Below the pieces are notes generated by a model. That model did no database searches. It saw only the letters and a program-made list of their open reading frames with translations, and had not been told where the DNA came from. This document shows positions 8,252 through 16,707 of a stretch of 64,000 bases of DNA, one piece after another. The translations under genes were made by a program, and so were the position numbers. The stretch comes from Lysobacter daejeonensis GH1-9 (GTDB taxonomy: Bacteria; Pseudomonadota; Gammaproteobacteria; Xanthomonadales; Xanthomonadaceae). The stretch's first letter is position 1; each line of letters opens with the position of its first letter. The stretch is taken from the NCBI RefSeq assembly GCF_000768355.1, contig NZ_AVPU01000001.1, positions 186,001 through 250,000 on the forward strand. Reading direction: 5' to 3'.

Positions 8252-9691
8252 TTGAGCGGCTCAGACCCAACGCCCGCACTGTTCGCCCATCTGCCCGACG
8301 GCCTCTTCGGCCCGCTGGCCTCGCCCAACCGGCTCCATTACTGGAGCATCCTCGGCCGCCTGTACGCGGAGTACTTCGGTCCCGACGCGCCCCTGCCGCC
8401 CAGCGACGGCTACCCGCGCCGCGAACTCACCGCCGCCATCGAACGCTGGTTGCTCAGCGACGACCCCTGGGACGACGACGAAGGCGAGTCGCCCGACACC
8501 CCGTTGACCGTGCGCGCCAACGCCATCTACGAGCGGCTGCGCGCCGCCGGTTGGCTGCGTCAGGAACGCGTGGGCGTGCGCGAGATGGCCTCCATGACGC
8601 AACCGGTCAGCCTGCTGCTGGGGACACTGTGGGACTTCGCCGAGCGCGGCCCCGCGTTCCTTGGCGCCAAGATCCGTTCCGTGGAACTGCTGCTGCGCCA
8701 GGTGGTGGAACACGACGCCGGTGGTGATGCACTGGATGAGGCCGCCGACCAGACCCGCGGCCTGCTGTCGCACGTCGCGGCCATCAGCGTGCGCGTACGC
8801 GACCTCATGCCCGAGCTGATCAAGGCCGGCAGCACCGCGCAGTTCGCCCGCCAGTTGTTCGAGCGCTACGTCACCGAGCTGTTCATCGGCGATTACGCGC
8901 ACCTGCACAATGCCGACCACCCGCTGGCCCGCCGCACCGCGGTGCTGGCGCTGGTGCGCGACATCGAACACTCCGACCATCGCGGGCGCCTGCTCCACTG
9001 GTACCAGGAGCGAACGCCCGGCCACGATGCCGAACGCGCGGCGGGACGCCTGGAGCGCAGCCTGCGCCGCCTGCGGGAACTCGACCGCATCGCCGAGTAC
9101 CTGGAGCGCCTGGACGAGGACATCCGCCAGGCCAACCGCCGCGCCCTCGCCTTCCTCGACTACCGGTTGCGCGCTCCGGATCGTTTCGACGTGCTGCTGC
9201 AGCGCGCCTGCCGCGGCGCCCTCGCCGCCCCGGAACACGAACTGCGCCTTCCCGTCGCGCCGGGGCCGTTGCTGGATGACACGCGCCTGCGCGCCCCGCG
9301 CAACCGCTCCCGCCCGATCCCGCGCACCGCCAACGTCACCACGCCGCCAACGCCGGAGCAGCTGGCCCGCATGCACCTGCTGCGGCAGATGAAGCGCGTG
9401 CGCCAGGTGCTGCCGGAAGACCTGTCGCGCTACGTGAACCGCCACCTCGGCGGTCGTGAGCGCGTCAGCTCCGACGAACTGGCCATCGACAGCATCGCCG
9501 ACCTGCGCGCCTACCAGGTGCTGAGCACGCTCGCCCTGCGCGGCCACCGCAACGGCGGCATGCGCCGCGATGACCCCTTGCGGCGGATGCTGCGCGGCTT
9601 CGACGTTGAGCTCGATGCCCGTGCCCGCACCGCTAACGACCACCTCGACACCCCGCGCTTCACCCTGCGCCGCACGAGACACGCTGCATGA
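8252..9691 (+). CDS. JetA/MksF-like (kleisin-like) subunit of an SMC complex
   Basis: About 479 residues. The N-terminal part (LFAHLPDGLFGPLASPNRLHYW, then IYERLRAAGWL) reads like the winged-helix region of JetA proteins of Wadjet systems and MksF-type kleisins. A long helical middle section (FARQLFERYVTELFIGDYAHLHNADHPLARR, then RLRELDRIAEYLERLDEDI) fits the neck- and head-binding segments of such a subunit. The TTG at 8252 is preferred because of the GAGGAAGG site. The stop overlaps the jetB ATG (ATGA), so the operon is tightly coupled. The assignment rests mainly on the DUF4194 and SMC ATPase genes that follow. The Wadjet subtype is not resolved. Confidence 0.78.
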   Translation: MSGSDPTPALFAHLPDGLFGPLASPNRLHYWSILGRLYAEYFGPDAPLPPSDGYPRRELTAAIERWLLSDDPWDDDEGESPDTPLTVRANAIYERLRAAGWLRQERVGVREMASMTQPVSLLLGTLWDFAERGPAFLGAKIRSVELLLRQVVEHDAGGDALDEAADQTRGLLSHVAAISVRVRDLMPELIKAGSTAQFARQLFERYVTELFIGDYAHLHNADHPLARRTAVLALVRDIEHSDHRGRLLHWYQERTPGHDAERAAGRLERSLRRLRELDRIAEYLERLDEDIRQANRRALAFLDYRLRAPDRFDVLLQRACRGALAAPEHELRLPVAPGPLLDDTRLRAPRNRSRPIPRTANVTTPPTPEQLARMHLLRQMKRVRQVLPEDLSRYVNRHLGGRERVSSDELAIDSIADLRAYQVLSTLALRGHRNGGMRRDDPLRRMLRGFDVELDARARTANDHLDTPRFTLRRTRHAA

Positions 9692-10446
9692 AACGATCCT
9701 GGGCCCTCCTGAGCCAGCAAACCGGCGGCACCTACACCCCGCAGGACTTCGAGCGCGCCGCTTACCGCCTCGTCACCGAACAGGTGCTGTATGCCAGCGA
9801 CCGTCGCTCGCGCAACGCCTACCACCTGGTGGAAACCTGGCTGGGCGACTTCACGTCCGCACTGGAACCGCTGGGCATCCGGCTGGAACGCAACGCCCAC
9901 TTCCGTTACATCGTCGCGCTGCCCGCGCATGCCGAGGGCGTGGCCGTATCGCTCAACGAGACCCTGCTCGCCCTGGTGCTGCGCCAGCGTTACGACCAGG
10001 CCATGCGCCGCGGCGAAGTGGAAGAACACGGCGAAGTCACCGTCGAACTGCCCGACCTGCAGGAAGCCTGGCCCGCGCTGACCGGCCGCCCCATGCCCGA
10101 GATCGGCACCCTGCGCGACCTGCTGCGCACCGCCCGCCGCTGGGCGCTGTGCCGCGAGGAGGAATGCGAACCCGGCGACCTGCAGCCGTTCCGCATCGTT
10201 GTCCGTCCGGCCATCGTCGAGATCATCGGCCCGCAATGGTTGCAGCGCCTCGACCAGCACAATCTCGATGATGGCGAATCGGAAACCGACGTCGACCCAA
10301 CCGGCGATGACCTGGATACCGACATCGGCACCGATTCGGCGTTCCCGGATGCGGATAGCTCCGGCGTTGCGATCCCAGCGGGCGACCCCGCCGGTCCAGC
10401 CACCCATTCCCTGACCGACGGAGATGCCTCGCATGTTCCTGCTTGA
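9688..10446 (+). CDS. JetB/MksE-like DUF4194 subunit with acidic C-terminal tail
   Basis: A 252-residue protein. Residues 1-185 are a DUF4194 domain: FERAAYRLVTEQVLYASDRRSRNAYHLV, NETLLALVLRQRYDQAM, GEVTVELPDLQEAW and FRIVVRPAIVEIIG. These are tandem winged helices that dock on the kleisin of MukBEF/MksBEF-type condensins. The last 60 or so residues are Asp/Glu/Ser/Pro-rich and look disordered, beyond the usual family end. The gene overlaps jetA by four bases and jetC by 14 or 23 bases depending on the jetC start. That overlap means the acidic tail is partly encoded by the jetC translation-initiation region. Confidence 0.85.
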   Translation: MKRSWALLSQQTGGTYTPQDFERAAYRLVTEQVLYASDRRSRNAYHLVETWLGDFTSALEPLGIRLERNAHFRYIVALPAHAEGVAVSLNETLLALVLRQRYDQAMRRGEVEEHGEVTVELPDLQEAWPALTGRPMPEIGTLRDLLRTARRWALCREEECEPGDLQPFRIVVRPAIVEIIGPQWLQRLDQHNLDDGESETDVDPTGDDLDTDIGTDSAFPDADSSGVAIPAGDPAGPATHSLTDGDASHVPA

Positions 10447-13400
10447 GCGCGTCCACCTCGTCCAGTTCTTCCTGTTCCAGGCCCAGACCCTGGAGCTGGA
10501 TCGCACCACCGCCGTCATCGCCCCCAACGGCGCAGGCAAGAGCGCCCTGCTCGACGCCCTGCAGATCGTGCTGCTGGGCGGCGACCGCAACCAGATCCGC
10601 TTCAACGCGCAGGCCGGTGGCAACCACCGCGCCCGCACCATCCGCGACTACTGCCTGGGCGTGTACCGCACCGGCGACGACGGGCGCGCCCGCCGCACCG
10701 CCACCACCTACATCAGCCTGGTGTTCCGCGACGAAGCCACGGGCGAGCCGCTCACCGCGGGCATCGCGTTGGGCGCCTCGGCGGACGAGCCCGACCACCG
10801 CGTCAACGGCCTCTACCTGCTCCCGCACGTCGACCTTGCCTTGGACGACCATCTGGAACAGGTCGACGGCCACGAACTGCCGCTGGAATGGGCCAGATTC
10901 CGCGAGCTGATCTCGCGCCGTTGCAAGGACCACGGCACCACCGCGGACCTGCACGCCAGCAGTGACCGCTTCGTCAAGGAACTGCTGCACCGGCTGCGCC
11001 CGTCGCCCACCGCGCACCTGGATGCCGGCGCGTGGCGCAAGGCCTTCCGCAACGCCCTCAACCTGCAGCGCGTCGATGACGTGGACCTGTTCGTCCGCAC
11101 CCTCGTCGCCGAGGAGCGTCCGACCGACATCGGCCGCTTCCGCGCCCTGCTGGACGGCTTCCGCCAGATCAAGGAGCGCATCGAGCAGGTCGCACGCCGC
11201 ATCGACGAAGCCGAAGCGGTGGACGCGCAATACCGCAAGGTCGCCAGCCTGGCCACCCGCGCCAGCAGCTACCGCGCCCTCGCCGCCGAATACCGCCGCG
11301 ATGCCCACGGTGAAGCCGTCGATGCCGCCGAACAGGCCCTGCAAACGGCCAACGACCAGTCCCGGCAATCGCAACGCGCCCTTGACGGCGCCCGCAGCGG
11401 ACTGCGCACCGCCGAAGCCGAGTGGGACGAGGCCAAGGCGCGCCTGCAGGTCACGCCGGGGCACAACGAGCAATCCAGCTTCGACGGCCTCGCCACCCGC
11501 GATCGGGAGGAACTCGCGCGCCTGAAGAAGTCGCTCATGCGCGACGCCGTACTGGTGCGCGACCTGCTTCAGGCCGCGACAAAGCTCCAACTCCCCACGC
11601 TCGACGCCAGCCTGCTGCAGACCGCCATCGCGCCGTGGCAATCGCTGTACGACAGCCTCGCCTCCCTCCACGGCGATGCGGCCATCCCCGCCGACCCCGA
11701 AGCCCTCCACGCCCGCCTGCACGAAGCGCTGCGCCTGGCCGAGCCCGTGGTGCGCGCCGTCGCCGCCCACGACCGCGACCAGCACAACGCCATCGACGCC
11801 GCCCACGACAGGGTGAAGTCGCTGCGCGCCAACCTCGAGCGCCTCGGCGCCGGCAAGGCCGAGTTGCGCCCGGACGTACTGCGCCTGCTCAACTACCTGC
11901 AGGAGGAGGGCATTCCCGCCCGACCCGTCTGCGATCTGGTGCGGGTCACCGACCGCGACTGGCAGCCCGCCATCGAAGCCTACCTGCGCACCCACGTCGA
12001 AGCGCTGCTGGTGCCGCCGGAGCACGAGGAGCGCGCCGTGCGCTTCGTGCGCGGCCTGCACGGTAGCCGCGCGGTGTACGGCGCCAAGCTCGCGCTCGCC
12101 AGCCATGCCCGCCGTCAGGCTGCTGCGACGCCGCCGTCCGACACCGTTGCCGCGCTGCTGGATGGCGACGATGCCGACGCACTCGCCTACCTGCGCCGCC
12201 AGTTGGGCGACGTGCGCCGCGTCGACACCGATGCCGAAGTGGTCCAGAGCCGGCACGGCCTGTCGCGCGACGGCCTGTTGGCCAAGGGCGGTGGCGTCGA
12301 GCGCCTGCGCCTGCCGGCCGCCGGTGAGCTGCGCATTGGCGCCGCCAACGACCGCGAACGCCAGCGCCTGCTGCGCGGCGACCTCGAGGCTGCCATCGCC
12401 GAGCACGAGCGCCTGCAGCGCCAGGCCCGCCCCGTCGCCGATTGCGCCGCCGCCCTGGCGCGCCTCGGCAACGCCGACGAAGTGGCCGGCTCCATGCACA
12501 CGCGCCTTCTGGAGCACCGCGAAGCCGTTGATCGCCTCGACCGCCTGCGCGAAAGCCAAGCCGCCTTCGCGAACCCCGACCTGCTGCGCCTCACCGAGCA
12601 TGCCGAGGCCTGCCGCCTCCGCGTCGATACGCTGCGCCAACAGGTGGAAGACCAACTGCGCGCCGTCACCCGCAACGAGGAGGCCGTCAAACGCGCCCTC
12701 GCCGCGCTGGACGAACTCAACACCCAGACCGACGCCATCGCCCGCGCCGCCATCGAAGCCTTCGCCGATCCCGACGTCGATCCCAACCTGGTCGAACGCC
12801 ACCGCGACGAGTTGGACGAGAAGCAGCCGGACCTGGTCGAACGCCTGACCCTGTGCGCCAAGCGTGCCCAGGGCGCCGACCACGAACTGGCCAACCTGCT
12901 GCCCGAGGCTTGGCGCGGCCTGAGCCAGTATGGCAAGGACCACGGCCTGCCCATCGACCTGGAGCCGCAGGACTGGCGCGCCGCCGACAAGCTGCTGCGC
13001 AAGGACATCGACCACCTGCGCGGCACGGAGCTGGTGGAACACCAGGCCGCCGCCGAAGAGGCCTACACCACCGCCGTCAGCACCTTCCGCTCCAACGTGG
13101 CCTCGGCGCTGTACGACAACTTCACCCGCCTGCGCCATCAGGTCGAGACGCTCAACCGCACCCTCTCGCGCAGCCCCGCGTTCTCCAACAACGAGCGCTA
13201 CCGCTTCCGCTACGACGTGCTGCCCGAACTGCGCGAACTGCACGCTTTCATCAAGCGCGCCGCCGAAGTGGGCGAAAGCGACAACCTGTTCGGCACCGCC
13301 GGCAAGGTGCCCGCCGCCTTCCGCGAGTTGATCGAAGACCAGGCTGGCCCCGCCCGCCCCTCGCCGCTGGACGACTACCGCCGCTTCTTCCACTTCGAAG

Positions 13401-13861
13401 TGGACATCCGCCAGGAGGATCGCGTGATCGGCACGCTCAGCGAACGCATGCGCTCCGGCTCCGGTGGCGAGCACCGCGCCCCGCTGTACGTGATCGCCGG
13501 CGCCGCACTCGCCGCGGCCTACGGCAAGGCCGAAGGCCAAACAGGCGGCATCGGCGTGATCATGCTCGACGAGTTCGGCGACAAGATCGACGCGCAGAAC
13601 GCCCGCGCCACCACCCACTACCTGCGCTCACTCGGCCTGCAGTTGGTGCTGGCCGCGCCCGACACCGCGCAGGGCACGCTCACCGGCGTACTCGACAGCT
13701 ACATCGAACTGTTCCGCGACGGGGGCATGCTGCAGGTGGAACAGGTGCGCGTGCGCGAAGCCGGTCGCGAATTGCTGGAAAGCGACCAGTTCGCCATCCA
13801 CCCGGAGTTGCTGGAGCGCGAGGTTGAGCGGATCGTCGCAGAGCAGGCGGACGTGAGCTGA
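10433..13861 (+). CDS. JetC/MksB-like SMC ATPase
   Basis: A 1142-residue SMC/MukB-like ATPase. Walker A is APNGAGKSALL at residues 30-40. Long Ala/Arg/Glu-rich coiled-coil arms flank a central region near residues 480-640 (VRVTDRDWQPAIEAYL, then LLAKGGGVERLRL). The ABC signature SGSGGEHRAP lies near residue 1008 and Walker B GVIMLDEFGDKID near 1041, followed by a D-loop. Such proteins extrude DNA loops with JetA and JetB. The ATG at 10433 is chosen because GGAG lies eight bases upstream; the ATG at 10424 is three codons longer but directly abuts that site. No jetD/mksG follows: the next gene is an unrelated outer-membrane protein. Confidence 0.88.
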   Translation: MFLLERVHLVQFFLFQAQTLELDRTTAVIAPNGAGKSALLDALQIVLLGGDRNQIRFNAQAGGNHRARTIRDYCLGVYRTGDDGRARRTATTYISLVFRDEATGEPLTAGIALGASADEPDHRVNGLYLLPHVDLALDDHLEQVDGHELPLEWARFRELISRRCKDHGTTADLHASSDRFVKELLHRLRPSPTAHLDAGAWRKAFRNALNLQRVDDVDLFVRTLVAEERPTDIGRFRALLDGFRQIKERIEQVARRIDEAEAVDAQYRKVASLATRASSYRALAAEYRRDAHGEAVDAAEQALQTANDQSRQSQRALDGARSGLRTAEAEWDEAKARLQVTPGHNEQSSFDGLATRDREELARLKKSLMRDAVLVRDLLQAATKLQLPTLDASLLQTAIAPWQSLYDSLASLHGDAAIPADPEALHARLHEALRLAEPVVRAVAAHDRDQHNAIDAAHDRVKSLRANLERLGAGKAELRPDVLRLLNYLQEEGIPARPVCDLVRVTDRDWQPAIEAYLRTHVEALLVPPEHEERAVRFVRGLHGSRAVYGAKLALASHARRQAAATPPSDTVAALLDGDDADALAYLRRQLGDVRRVDTDAEVVQSRHGLSRDGLLAKGGGVERLRLPAAGELRIGAANDRERQRLLRGDLEAAIAEHERLQRQARPVADCAAALARLGNADEVAGSMHTRLLEHREAVDRLDRLRESQAAFANPDLLRLTEHAEACRLRVDTLRQQVEDQLRAVTRNEEAVKRALAALDELNTQTDAIARAAIEAFADPDVDPNLVERHRDELDEKQPDLVERLTLCAKRAQGADHELANLLPEAWRGLSQYGKDHGLPIDLEPQDWRAADKLLRKDIDHLRGTELVEHQAAAEEAYTTAVSTFRSNVASALYDNFTRLRHQVETLNRTLSRSPAFSNNERYRFRYDVLPELRELHAFIKRAAEVGESDNLFGTAGKVPAAFRELIEDQAGPARPSPLDDYRRFFHFEVDIRQEDRVIGTLSERMRSGSGGEHRAPLYVIAGAALAAAYGKAEGQTGGIGVIMLDEFGDKIDAQNARATTHYLRSLGLQLVLAAPDTAQGTLTGVLDSYIELFRDGGMLQVEQVRVREAGRELLESDQFAIHPELLEREVERIVAEQADVS

Positions 13862-13908
13862 TTCACGCGGTCGAAGCCAAGGACGGCCTCCCGATTTTCA
13901 AGGCCATT

Positions 13909-13930
13909 ATTGTTCCTTATGCGGAACAAT
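13909..13930. repeat. Inverted repeat just after jetC
   Basis: ATTGTTCC and GGAACAAT form a perfect eight-base stem around a six-base spacer (TTATGC). There is no T-tract, so it looks more like an operator or a protein-binding site than a terminator. It lies 47 bases after the jetC stop and 150 bases before the outer-membrane protein start. Confidence 0.5.
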
Positions 13931-14080
13931 GAGTGATGCAATGAAGCATTAACATCCCGCCCAGAACGCCTATCTTGTCTCCCACGGCGGCAGCGGCCCC
14001 GGGCATCTCGCCCAAGCCTGCCGCCCAGCACCGGCTCCCTCCCCCCCTTTTATCGCCGGGCTGAATCAGGAGACACAGAG

Positions 14081-14617
14081 ATGAGCAAGAACAAGGTCCT
14101 GAGCGCTTCCCTTCTCGCCCTGCTGGCCGGCGCCAGCGCCTTCGGCGCCAGTGCCGCGGAAGACAAGGGCTTCTACGCCGGTGCCGGTGTCGGCCAATCG
14201 TTCGTCGACGAGCGCGGCTATGACGATGAAGACACCGCCTTCTCGGTGTTCGGCGGCTACCAGTTCAACCGCTACTTCGCCGTCGAAGGCGCCTACACCG
14301 ACTTCGGCAAGATCGAGCCGGAAGCGCTGGGCAGCGACCTGGAAGCGGACGCGGCGTCCATCACCGCCGTCGGCATCGTGCCGATCACCGACAAGTTCTC
14401 GGCCTACGCCAAGGCGGGCTTCAGCCGCTGGAACCTCGACACCGAACTGCCCGCCGTAACCGGCACACGGGACGACAGCGGCACTGATCCGACCTACGGC
14501 CTCGGCGTGCAGTACCGCATCAATGACGCCGTCTCGCTGCGTGGCGAATACAACCGCTTCGAAGTCGAGGACATCGACCTGGACGTGGCCCAGTTGCAGG
14601 TACGTTACAGCTTCTGA
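14081..14617 (+). CDS. Small outer-membrane beta-barrel protein (OmpA-like fold)
   Basis: A 178-residue exported protein. A signal peptide of about 25 residues ends GASAFGASAAED, with likely cleavage after ASA. The rest alternates short beta strands and turns (GFYAGAGVGQSF, FSVFGGYQFNRYFAVEGAYTDFG, YGLGVQYRINDAVSLRGEYNRFEV) and ends in YSF, a typical C-terminal signal for the BAM complex. This is the eight-stranded OmpA/OmpX-type barrel without a peptidoglycan-binding domain. AGGAGA lies just before the start. A specific ligand or role cannot be read from the sequence. It is transcribed in the same direction as jetABC but is separated by 219 bases. Confidence 0.82.
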   Translation: MSKNKVLSASLLALLAGASAFGASAAEDKGFYAGAGVGQSFVDERGYDDEDTAFSVFGGYQFNRYFAVEGAYTDFGKIEPEALGSDLEADAASITAVGIVPITDKFSAYAKAGFSRWNLDTELPAVTGTRDDSGTDPTYGLGVQYRINDAVSLRGEYNRFEVEDIDLDVAQLQVRYSF

Positions 14618-14623
14618 TGCTTC

Positions 14624-14658
14624 GCCCACCGGCTGCCACGTCTCGGCAGCCGGTGGGC
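14624..14658 (+). terminator. Strong hairpin after the outer-membrane protein gene
   Basis: A perfect 14-base stem (14624-14637 with 14645-14658) encloses a seven-base loop, six bases after the stop codon. No T-tract follows, so termination may depend on Rho, or the hairpin may protect the mRNA 3' end. Confidence 0.55.
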
Positions 14659-14708
14659 GGCTTCATCCAGCCGCCTATACTCGGGACATACGCCACGCGA
14701 GCTCCCGA

Positions 14709-16076
14709 ATGTCTTCACCCGCCACCGCGGTACTGGACGCCACGCGCGCCCCCGCCAGCCTGTCGCGCTCCGTCTCGAACACACTGAAGGGATCGGCAGG
14801 CAATCTCGTCGAGTGGTATGACGTCTACGTCTACTCGGTGTTCGCCACGTACTTCGAAGCGAAGTTCTTCCGCCCCGGGGACAAGAACGCCACCCTGTTG
14901 ATCTGGGCGATCTTCGCGGTGACCTTCCTGATGCGCCCGATCGGCGCGTGGTGGTTCGGCCGCTTCGCCGATCGCTATGGTCGCCGCCTCGCGCTGACCG
15001 TTTCGATCACCCTCATGGCGGCCTGTTCGTTCGCCATCGCAATCACGCCGTCCGTCGACAGCATTGGCGCAGCCGCGCCGACGATCCTGCTGCTCGCCCG
15101 GCTGGTACAGGGGTTTGCCACCGGCGGCGAATACGGCACCAGCGCCACCTACATGTCCGAGGCGGCCATCCGCGGGCACCGTGGGTTCCTCTCGTCATTC
15201 CACTATGTGACCCTGGTCGGCGGCCACGTGCTGGCGCAGGCGCTGTTGTTGGCGATGCTGCTGGGCCTTCAAACACACCAGATCGCGGATTGGGGGTGGC
15301 GCGTCGCCTTCGGTATCGGCGGCCTCGGGGCGCTGGTGGTGTGGTGGGTACGCCGCACCATGGACGAATCACTGACCAGCGAGGCGATCGCCCGCGCCCG
15401 TGCGGGCGGCGCTCGCGCGTCCGGGTCGCTGCGCGAGTTGTTCGTCCATCAGTGGCGACCGCTGCTGTTGTGCTTCCTGATCACCGCAGGCGGCACGGTC
15501 GCGTTCTACACCTATTCGGTCAACGGGCCGAAGATCATCCAGGGGATGTTCGCCGGCGGCGACGCCATCACCGGCACCCGCATCAACCTGGCCGCGCTCA
15601 CCCTGCTGATGCTGCTCCAGCCGCTGGGCGGGTGGCTGTCCGACCGCGTGGGCCGGAAGTCGCTGCTGGTGTTCTTCGGCGTGGGCGGCGTGCTCTACAC
15701 CTGGGTGCTGCTGCTGTGGCTGCCGATGCAGACCAACGCGACCGTCGCATTCGCCACCCTCGCCCTGGGCTTCGTCATCCTCACCGGCTACACGTCGATC
15801 AATGCGGTGGTGAAGGCCGAGCTGTTTCCCACCCACGTCCGTGCGCTTGGCGTCGGCCTGGGCTATGCGCTGGCGAATTCCGCCTTCGGCGGCACCGCGC
15901 CCCTGCTCTACCAGGCCAGCCTGCGCAGCGGCCATGTCCCCGGCTTCGTGGTTTACGTCACGGGGATCATCGCGGTTTCGCTGGTGGTATACGTGTTCTT
16001 CCTGCGCAACAAGGCCGAGACGTGGCTGGATCGCGATGAACGCCCCGCCCAGCAGGCGAGCGTTGCCCACCCGTGA
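14709..16076 (+). CDS. MHS-family MFS transporter (alpha-ketoglutarate permease-like)
   Basis: A 455-residue membrane protein with about 12 hydrophobic segments. MFS landmarks of the metabolite:H+ symporter family are present: GNLVEWYDVYVYSVFA at the first helix, RPIGAWWFGRFADRYGRR in loop 2-3, LVQGFATGGEYGTSATYMSEA in helix 4-5, and the second-half repeat GWLSDRVGRKSLL. Relatives carry dicarboxylates such as alpha-ketoglutarate or other organic acids by proton symport; the true substrate is unknown. The start is set at the ATG at 14709 because upstream in-frame sequence belongs to the preceding gene and hairpin. It converges with the tRNA cluster. Confidence 0.85.
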   Translation: MSSPATAVLDATRAPASLSRSVSNTLKGSAGNLVEWYDVYVYSVFATYFEAKFFRPGDKNATLLIWAIFAVTFLMRPIGAWWFGRFADRYGRRLALTVSITLMAACSFAIAITPSVDSIGAAAPTILLLARLVQGFATGGEYGTSATYMSEAAIRGHRGFLSSFHYVTLVGGHVLAQALLLAMLLGLQTHQIADWGWRVAFGIGGLGALVVWWVRRTMDESLTSEAIARARAGGARASGSLRELFVHQWRPLLLCFLITAGGTVAFYTYSVNGPKIIQGMFAGGDAITGTRINLAALTLLMLLQPLGGWLSDRVGRKSLLVFFGVGGVLYTWVLLLWLPMQTNATVAFATLALGFVILTGYTSINAVVKAELFPTHVRALGVGLGYALANSAFGGTAPLLYQASLRSGHVPGFVVYVTGIIAVSLVVYVFFLRNKAETWLDRDERPAQQASVAHP

Positions 16077-16111
16077 TGCAACAGCGGCGCCTGCGCCGCG
16101 CTTCTCCGACT

Positions 16112-16143
16112 CAAAAAACGAACGGGCCGCTTGCGCGGCCCGT
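16112..16143 (-). terminator. Intrinsic terminator of the left tRNA unit
   Basis: On the minus strand, ACGGGCCGC and GCGGCCCGT form a nine-base stem with a four-base loop, followed by TCGTTTTTTG. This is a classical Rho-independent terminator for the tRNA-Ala/tRNA-Glu transcript arriving from the right. Confidence 0.82.
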
Positions 16144-16176
16144 GTCGTAATTCGTGTCACCCACTTCCGTTCGAAG

Positions 16177-16252
16177 TGGCGTCCCCACGGGGATTCGAAC
16201 CCCGGTCGCTACCGTGAAAGGGTAATGTCCTAGGCCTCTAGACGATGGGGAC
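16177..16252 (-). tRNA. tRNA-Glu (TTC), copy 1
   Basis: A 76-base cloverleaf on the minus strand. The acceptor stem is GTCCCCA/TGGGGAC, the anticodon is TTC within CCTTTCACGG, the T-arm contains GGTTCGAATCC, and the 3' end GCCA is encoded. The sequence of 16181-16252 is identical to the second copy at 16494-16565. Confidence 0.97.
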
Positions 16253-16287
16253 GTCGTGGAAATCGAGTCACGCGATTTCCGTAAAAG

Positions 16288-16363
16288 TGGTGGAGCCAGG
16301 CGGGATCGAACCGCCGACCTCCTGCATGCCATGCAGGCGCTCTCCCAGCTGAGCTATGGCCCC
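16288..16363 (-). tRNA. tRNA-Ala (GGC), copy 1
   Basis: A 76-base cloverleaf on the minus strand. The acceptor stem is GGGGCCA/TGGCTCC, the D-arm is AGCTCAGCTGGGAGAGC, the anticodon loop is ATGGCAT with anticodon GGC, the T-arm contains GGTTCGATCCC, and ACCA is encoded at the 3' end. It is first in its unit, 35 bases before tRNA-Glu copy 1. Confidence 0.97.
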
Positions 16364-16383
16364 ACGAGGCTGGAAAGGCGCGC

Positions 16384-16412
16384 ATCTTATCGAGCCTTTT
16401 CCACTTCGTCAA
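16384..16412 (-). promoter_or_regulatory. Promoter of the left tRNA-Ala/Glu unit
   Basis: On the minus strand, TTGACG (16407-16412), a 17-base spacer and TAAGAT (16384-16389) form a near-consensus sigma-70 promoter. A GC-rich discriminator follows, as is common for stringently controlled stable-RNA promoters. Confidence 0.8.
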
Positions 16413-16450
16413 AGAAAATCTTCACGAAGTTTTCCGGGTGTTTCATAAAC

Positions 16451-16480
16451 AAGCAGGGCCACCTTTCGGCAGCCCTGCTT
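16451..16480 (-). terminator. Terminator hairpin between the two tRNA units
   Basis: AAGCAGGGC and GCCCTGCTT pair over nine bases around a 12-base loop. It ends the right-hand tRNA unit. The T-tract on the minus strand is short (GTTTATG). Confidence 0.65.
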
Positions 16481-16489
16481 GATGAATAG

Positions 16490-16565
16490 TGGCGTCCCCA
16501 CGGGGATTCGAACCCCGGTCGCTACCGTGAAAGGGTAATGTCCTAGGCCTCTAGACGATGGGGAC
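16490..16565 (-). tRNA. tRNA-Glu (TTC), copy 2
   Basis: This copy is identical in sequence to the first tRNA-Glu, including the encoded CCA, with anticodon TTC. It lies 46 bases downstream of tRNA-Ala copy 2 on the minus strand; the spacer differs from that of the first pair. Confidence 0.97.
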
Positions 16566-16611
16566 GCGGAGTACAGCTTTGGCCTGTTTTACAGCTACTT
16601 CCAGCAACCAG

Positions 16612-16687
16612 TGGTGGAGCCAGGCGGGATCGAACCGCCGACCTCCTGCATGCCATGCAGGCGCTCTCCCAGCTGAGCTATGGCCCC
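16612..16687 (-). tRNA. tRNA-Ala (GGC), copy 2
   Basis: This copy is identical in sequence to the first tRNA-Ala, with anticodon GGC and encoded CCA. It is the first gene of the right-hand unit. Confidence 0.97.
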
Positions 16688-16707
16688 ACAGGGCTGGAAA
16701 GACCGCT

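Noticed and set aside
10223-13618. A 1131-codon open frame on the minus strand opposite jetC
   Set aside because: It mirrors the jetC frame, its Gly/Val/Ala/Gln-rich composition is typical of antisense readings in GC-rich DNA, it has no recognisable motif, and jetC carries clear Walker and signature motifs.
13862-14080. A possible truncated jetD after jetC
   Set aside because: No frame in this 219-bp gap encodes anything resembling a TOPRIM or DUF3322/DUF2220 segment, so a remnant cannot be claimed.
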